The translations under genes and the position numbers were made by a program. Positions 43,140 through 45,596 of a DNA stretch of 45,596 nt are shown piece by piece. This stretch comes from CALCKU01 sp964534845 (GTDB lineage Bacteria > Pseudomonadota > Alphaproteobacteria > Caulobacterales > Maricaulaceae): assembly GCA_964534845.1 (NCBI GenBank), contig CAZHPV010000014.1, positions 1 to 45,596 on the forward strand, given 5' to 3'. How positions within the stretch are numbered: position 1 is the stretch's first letter; every line of letters starts with the position of its first letter. A model generated the notes under the pieces. It was not told where the DNA came from. It saw nothing but the letters and a program-made list of their open reading frames with translations, and did not search any database.

Positions 43140-44769
43140 GTCCAAATCTCACATCCTTACATCCGCAGTGATTCTCTCAGTCGGCCTTACGATGAGCGCT
43201 TGTAAGCCCAAGGACAAGACTATTACTGAAAAAACTTTAACCCAATTTGAGCCATTGCGCCTAAAATCCGACGCTGGCAACCAGATTGAACAGCTCTTAA
43301 AGGTCGAGCCACGCAAAACCGAAAATTCTGAAGCTGAAAGAGCCTTGGCCGCGATTGGGCTCGCCTCAGCGTCTGAGACGGTAAAATGGGCGTCGAAAAA
43401 GGGGGATAATGGTAATTATATTTTCACGGATGTGAGCAGCGAGACCGATGATGGTGATCTCACTATTGAAACCTTACAGCTTAACGGCGTCCATATGAAG
43501 GAAGACATAGCAAGTTTTGACCGGCTGAGCGCAAAGGGCATTAAACTAAAAAATTCCGATACCGAATACGGCACAATTGAGCGCATAGATTTAAGCCGCC
43601 CCAACCCAACCGTCACATCAAATATCAGTAAAATCATCACCGATACCTCACAGGTTGATACCATCGTCAAGTCAAGTGATTTAAACCACCGTTTCGGGGC
43701 GCTTTATCTTGAAAATATAAACCTCGTCACACCCGAGGTTAATTTGAAGGCTGGTTCTGTGGGAATGGGTGAAGATAAAGACACGCAAAAAGCTGTCTTT
43801 TTGATTAAAGATATCGCAGCCAAAGTTACCGATGACTCCCGGATGTCAAGGTCACAAATACCCCCAGATTTTAATGTAAGCCTCGCTGGGGCTTCGGCCA
43901 CAGGCATTGATATGGAAGCCACACGGGCCATGCTTAATGCAGGTCTTGCTAAGAGCGTGACACGTGGACGAAATGATACGACGCAAATGTTGTTAAACGC
44001 GGTGGATTTTTACAAAGAGACTTTTACAACAATCGAATTTAACGATTTTAACGTTAATTTTGATACTGTGGTATTCAACGCCCCCGGCGGGCAAGGCCTA
44101 TCACGCACGGAAGGGGATACCGTAATTATTAAACAGGTTATGGAGCCGGCAACATTGGAAATCCGCGAGGGGTCGCAAAATCCCGAAATTATACGTTTAG
44201 AAGAGTATCTGGATGAAATGGGATATGACAAACTCGTTTTTCAGGGTCGCAAAAATACCCGCTTAAACAAAACGCAAGATACGGCTTTGGATCAGGGTCT
44301 CTTTGAACTCAAAGACGGGTTTCGATTATCGCGCGATATAAAAATCGGTAATCTTAAAAAAGTGACTGAAAACCTTAAGACTATAAATGAGGGGGGCGAC
44401 TATCTACAAAATAACCCGGACGCATTCTCAGACCTTGAAGTACATTCGGTTGAATTTTCGCTTGAGGACCTCTCACTTGTTGACCGTGCATTTAAGTTAG
44501 TCGCCCAACAGCAAGGCACATCGGAAAAGCTACTGCGTGCCCAAGCCAAAGCCGGTTTGTTATTATTAGGCCTAGGCGCGAAAACGCAGGACCAAGGAGA
44601 GATGATCTCTCAGGCGGCAAAAGCGGCGGGTAAATTTTTAGAGAATGGCGGGACGCTGGATATCTCCTTTAACCCGGCTGATCCCCTCACTATCGGAGAG
44701 CTTAGCCAGATAAACCCCAATAGTTTCGAATGGGACAAACTCGGCTTTACGGCTGCGACCACACCCTAG
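43138..44769 (+). CDS. Large hypothetical lipoprotein
   Basis: A 543-residue predicted lipoprotein. The signal ends in a clear lipobox (LTMSAC, C22), followed by KPKDKTITEKTL. The long mature part is rich in Asp, Glu, Lys and Thr and looks mostly beta-strand with repeated patterns such as INLVTPEVNLKAGSVGMGED, TFTTIEFNDFNVNFD and FSDLEVHSVEFSLEDLSLV, as in proteins built of repeated beta layers. No known domain recognised. AAGGA lies 8 bases before the ATG. It is followed 4 bases later by an NhaC-type antiporter gene, so co-transcription is likely, though a functional link is not evident. Confidence 0.78.
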   Translation: MSKSHILTSAVILSVGLTMSACKPKDKTITEKTLTQFEPLRLKSDAGNQIEQLLKVEPRKTENSEAERALAAIGLASASETVKWASKKGDNGNYIFTDVSSETDDGDLTIETLQLNGVHMKEDIASFDRLSAKGIKLKNSDTEYGTIERIDLSRPNPTVTSNISKIITDTSQVDTIVKSSDLNHRFGALYLENINLVTPEVNLKAGSVGMGEDKDTQKAVFLIKDIAAKVTDDSRMSRSQIPPDFNVSLAGASATGIDMEATRAMLNAGLAKSVTRGRNDTTQMLLNAVDFYKETFTTIEFNDFNVNFDTVVFNAPGGQGLSRTEGDTVIIKQVMEPATLEIREGSQNPEIIRLEEYLDEMGYDKLVFQGRKNTRLNKTQDTALDQGLFELKDGFRLSRDIKIGNLKKVTENLKTINEGGDYLQNNPDAFSDLEVHSVEFSLEDLSLVDRAFKLVAQQQGTSEKLLRAQAKAGLLLLGLGAKTQDQGEMISQAAKAAGKFLENGGTLDISFNPADPLTIGELSQINPNSFEWDKLGFTAATTP

Positions 44770-44773
44770 CTTT

Positions 44774-45596
44774 ATGAGTGCGGACATAAGTCTGGGGGTC
44801 TTTTCCCTACTCCCCCCCCTTATCGCTATTGCTTTGGCGCTCATCACGCGTCAGGTCTTTCTCGCACTATTTGTCGGTTTGTGGATAGGCTATGTCATTT
44901 TGGCGAGCGGCAATCCCCTGATGGGCTCATTTGAGACGCTGAATGCATTTGTGAATGTCTTTAGCGACGCTGGTAATACACGTATAATAATTTTCACACT
45001 CATTGTCGGGGCACTCATCGCACTTATCCAACGCTCTGGCGGTGTCCAGGGATTTGTCGATCACTTACTAAAGGTCTTGCAGAACAAGACAGGAAAAACA
45101 CAAGCGAGCCCACCAAGCCGGATGCAAAGACGCAAGCTGGAACTCTTGGCACTCCTTACCGGTTTTATTCTGTTTATCGAGAGCAATATCTCGATTTTAA
45201 CCGTAGGCACACTCTACCGCCCCCTCTTTGATAGATTGAAAATACCGCGCGAGAAACTCGCCTTTATTACCGATAGCGGCTCGGCACCGTCCTGTATTTT
45301 AATTCCGTTCAACGCATGGGGGGCCTTCATTACCGGATTATTGATCGCGCAAAATATTGAAAATCCGTTTGGCACTTTGCTGGGCGCAACACTGTTTAAC
45401 GTCTACCCCATACTGGTAATCTTAATCCTGATTTTCGTCATATTATCGGGGCGAGATATCGGAGAGATGCAACAAGCCGAAATACGGGCGCTTGAAACGG
45501 GGGCTTTACTACGCCCCGGTGCCCGCCCGATGATGAGTACGCAGAGCTTGGATATCCAACCCAAAGAAAGCCTCACCCCTCGCGCGCGCTATATGG
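44774..45596 (+). CDS. NhaC family Na+/H+ antiporter (5' part, cut by window end)
   Basis: Open from ATG 44774 to the window edge (274 codons so far), so only the N-terminal half is seen. It begins MSADISLGVFSLLPPLIAIA and has several membrane helices, for example LALFVGLWIGYVILASG and IIIFTLIVGALIALIQRSGG. The segments FIESNISILTVGTLYRPLFD, FITDSGSAPSCILIPFNAWG and GATLFNVYPILVILILIFVI are those of the NhaC family, which exchanges Na+ for protons. The stop of the preceding lipoprotein gene is 4 bases upstream. Third antiporter-type gene in the window. Confidence 0.88.
   Translation, partial: MSADISLGVFSLLPPLIAIALALITRQVFLALFVGLWIGYVILASGNPLMGSFETLNAFVNVFSDAGNTRIIIFTLIVGALIALIQRSGGVQGFVDHLLKVLQNKTGKTQASPPSRMQRRKLELLALLTGFILFIESNISILTVGTLYRPLFDRLKIPREKLAFITDSGSAPSCILIPFNAWGAFITGLLIAQNIENPFGTLLGATLFNVYPILVILILIFVILSGRDIGEMQQAEIRALETGALLRPGARPMMSTQSLDIQPKESLTPRARYM

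Noticed and set aside
1..45596. tRNA, rRNA, CRISPR array, insertion sequence, prophage or defence genes
   Set aside because: I looked in all gaps and saw no cloverleaf, spacer-repeat pattern, transposase or terminal repeats; the window reads as core chromosome.

Overview
The window is ordinary chromosomal DNA of an alphaproteobacterium. The evidence is the aa3 cytochrome oxidase cluster in the order ctaC-ctaD-ctaB-small gene-ctaG-ctaE, an alphaproteobacterial-type HisRS motif-2 loop, a plant-type (class II) DAHP synthase, and yqeY divergent from carA. Base composition looks close to 50% GC by eye. Three Na+/H+ antiporter-type genes and several envelope lipoproteins suggest a marine or salt-exposed aerobe, possibly near Maricaulales/Hyphomonadaceae; that placement is a guess. 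I see no rRNA, tRNA, insertion sequence, prophage or CRISPR array.

Layout. 1-2.0 kb: Lrp/AsnC regulator and class II DAHP synthase, with a perfect palindrome between them. 2.3-9.1 kb (minus strand): the cytochrome c oxidase operon, including a 51-residue membrane protein gene (5346-5501), then a terminator, SURF1 and a RimJ-like acetyltransferase. 9.3-16.2 kb: TldD, an NhaP-type antiporter, a LysM/glycine-zipper lipoprotein, a dienelactone hydrolase, an AraC-type regulator and a glyoxalase II-like hydrolase. 16.2-16.6 kb: a gene-free stretch with a likely small RNA and a palindromic operator. 16.6-22.8 kb: acetyltransferase-hisS, nadE, a metallo-beta-lactamase-fold lipoprotein that seems to start at ATC, and gltX. 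22.8-23.2 kb: a gene-free stretch with four successive inverted repeats. 23.2-28.5 kb: small membrane protein-sixA, yqeY, carA, a membrane protein, trigger factor and a DedA protein.

28.5-32.6 kb: an IorAB-type molybdenum hydroxylase divergent from a Rieske mono/dioxygenase, which together look like an oxidative catabolic module with a repeat-rich control region between them. 32.6-45.6 kb: a CDF metal exporter, a CelD-like acetyltransferase, a TPR protein, an epimerase fused to an antibiotic-biosynthesis-monooxygenase domain, unknown lipoproteins, a large CPA-type antiporter with a nucleotide-binding C-terminus, a class A penicillin-binding protein, a YgjP-type metallopeptidase whose start codon overlaps that of a divergent lipoprotein gene, and an NhaC-type antiporter cut by the window edge.

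I found no clearly new multi-gene system. The best leads are two unannotated structured-RNA candidates (16229-16346 and 22874-23070), the epimerase-ABM fusion, the ATC-start lipoprotein, the Rieske/IorAB control region and the overlapping divergent start codons at 43137-43140.
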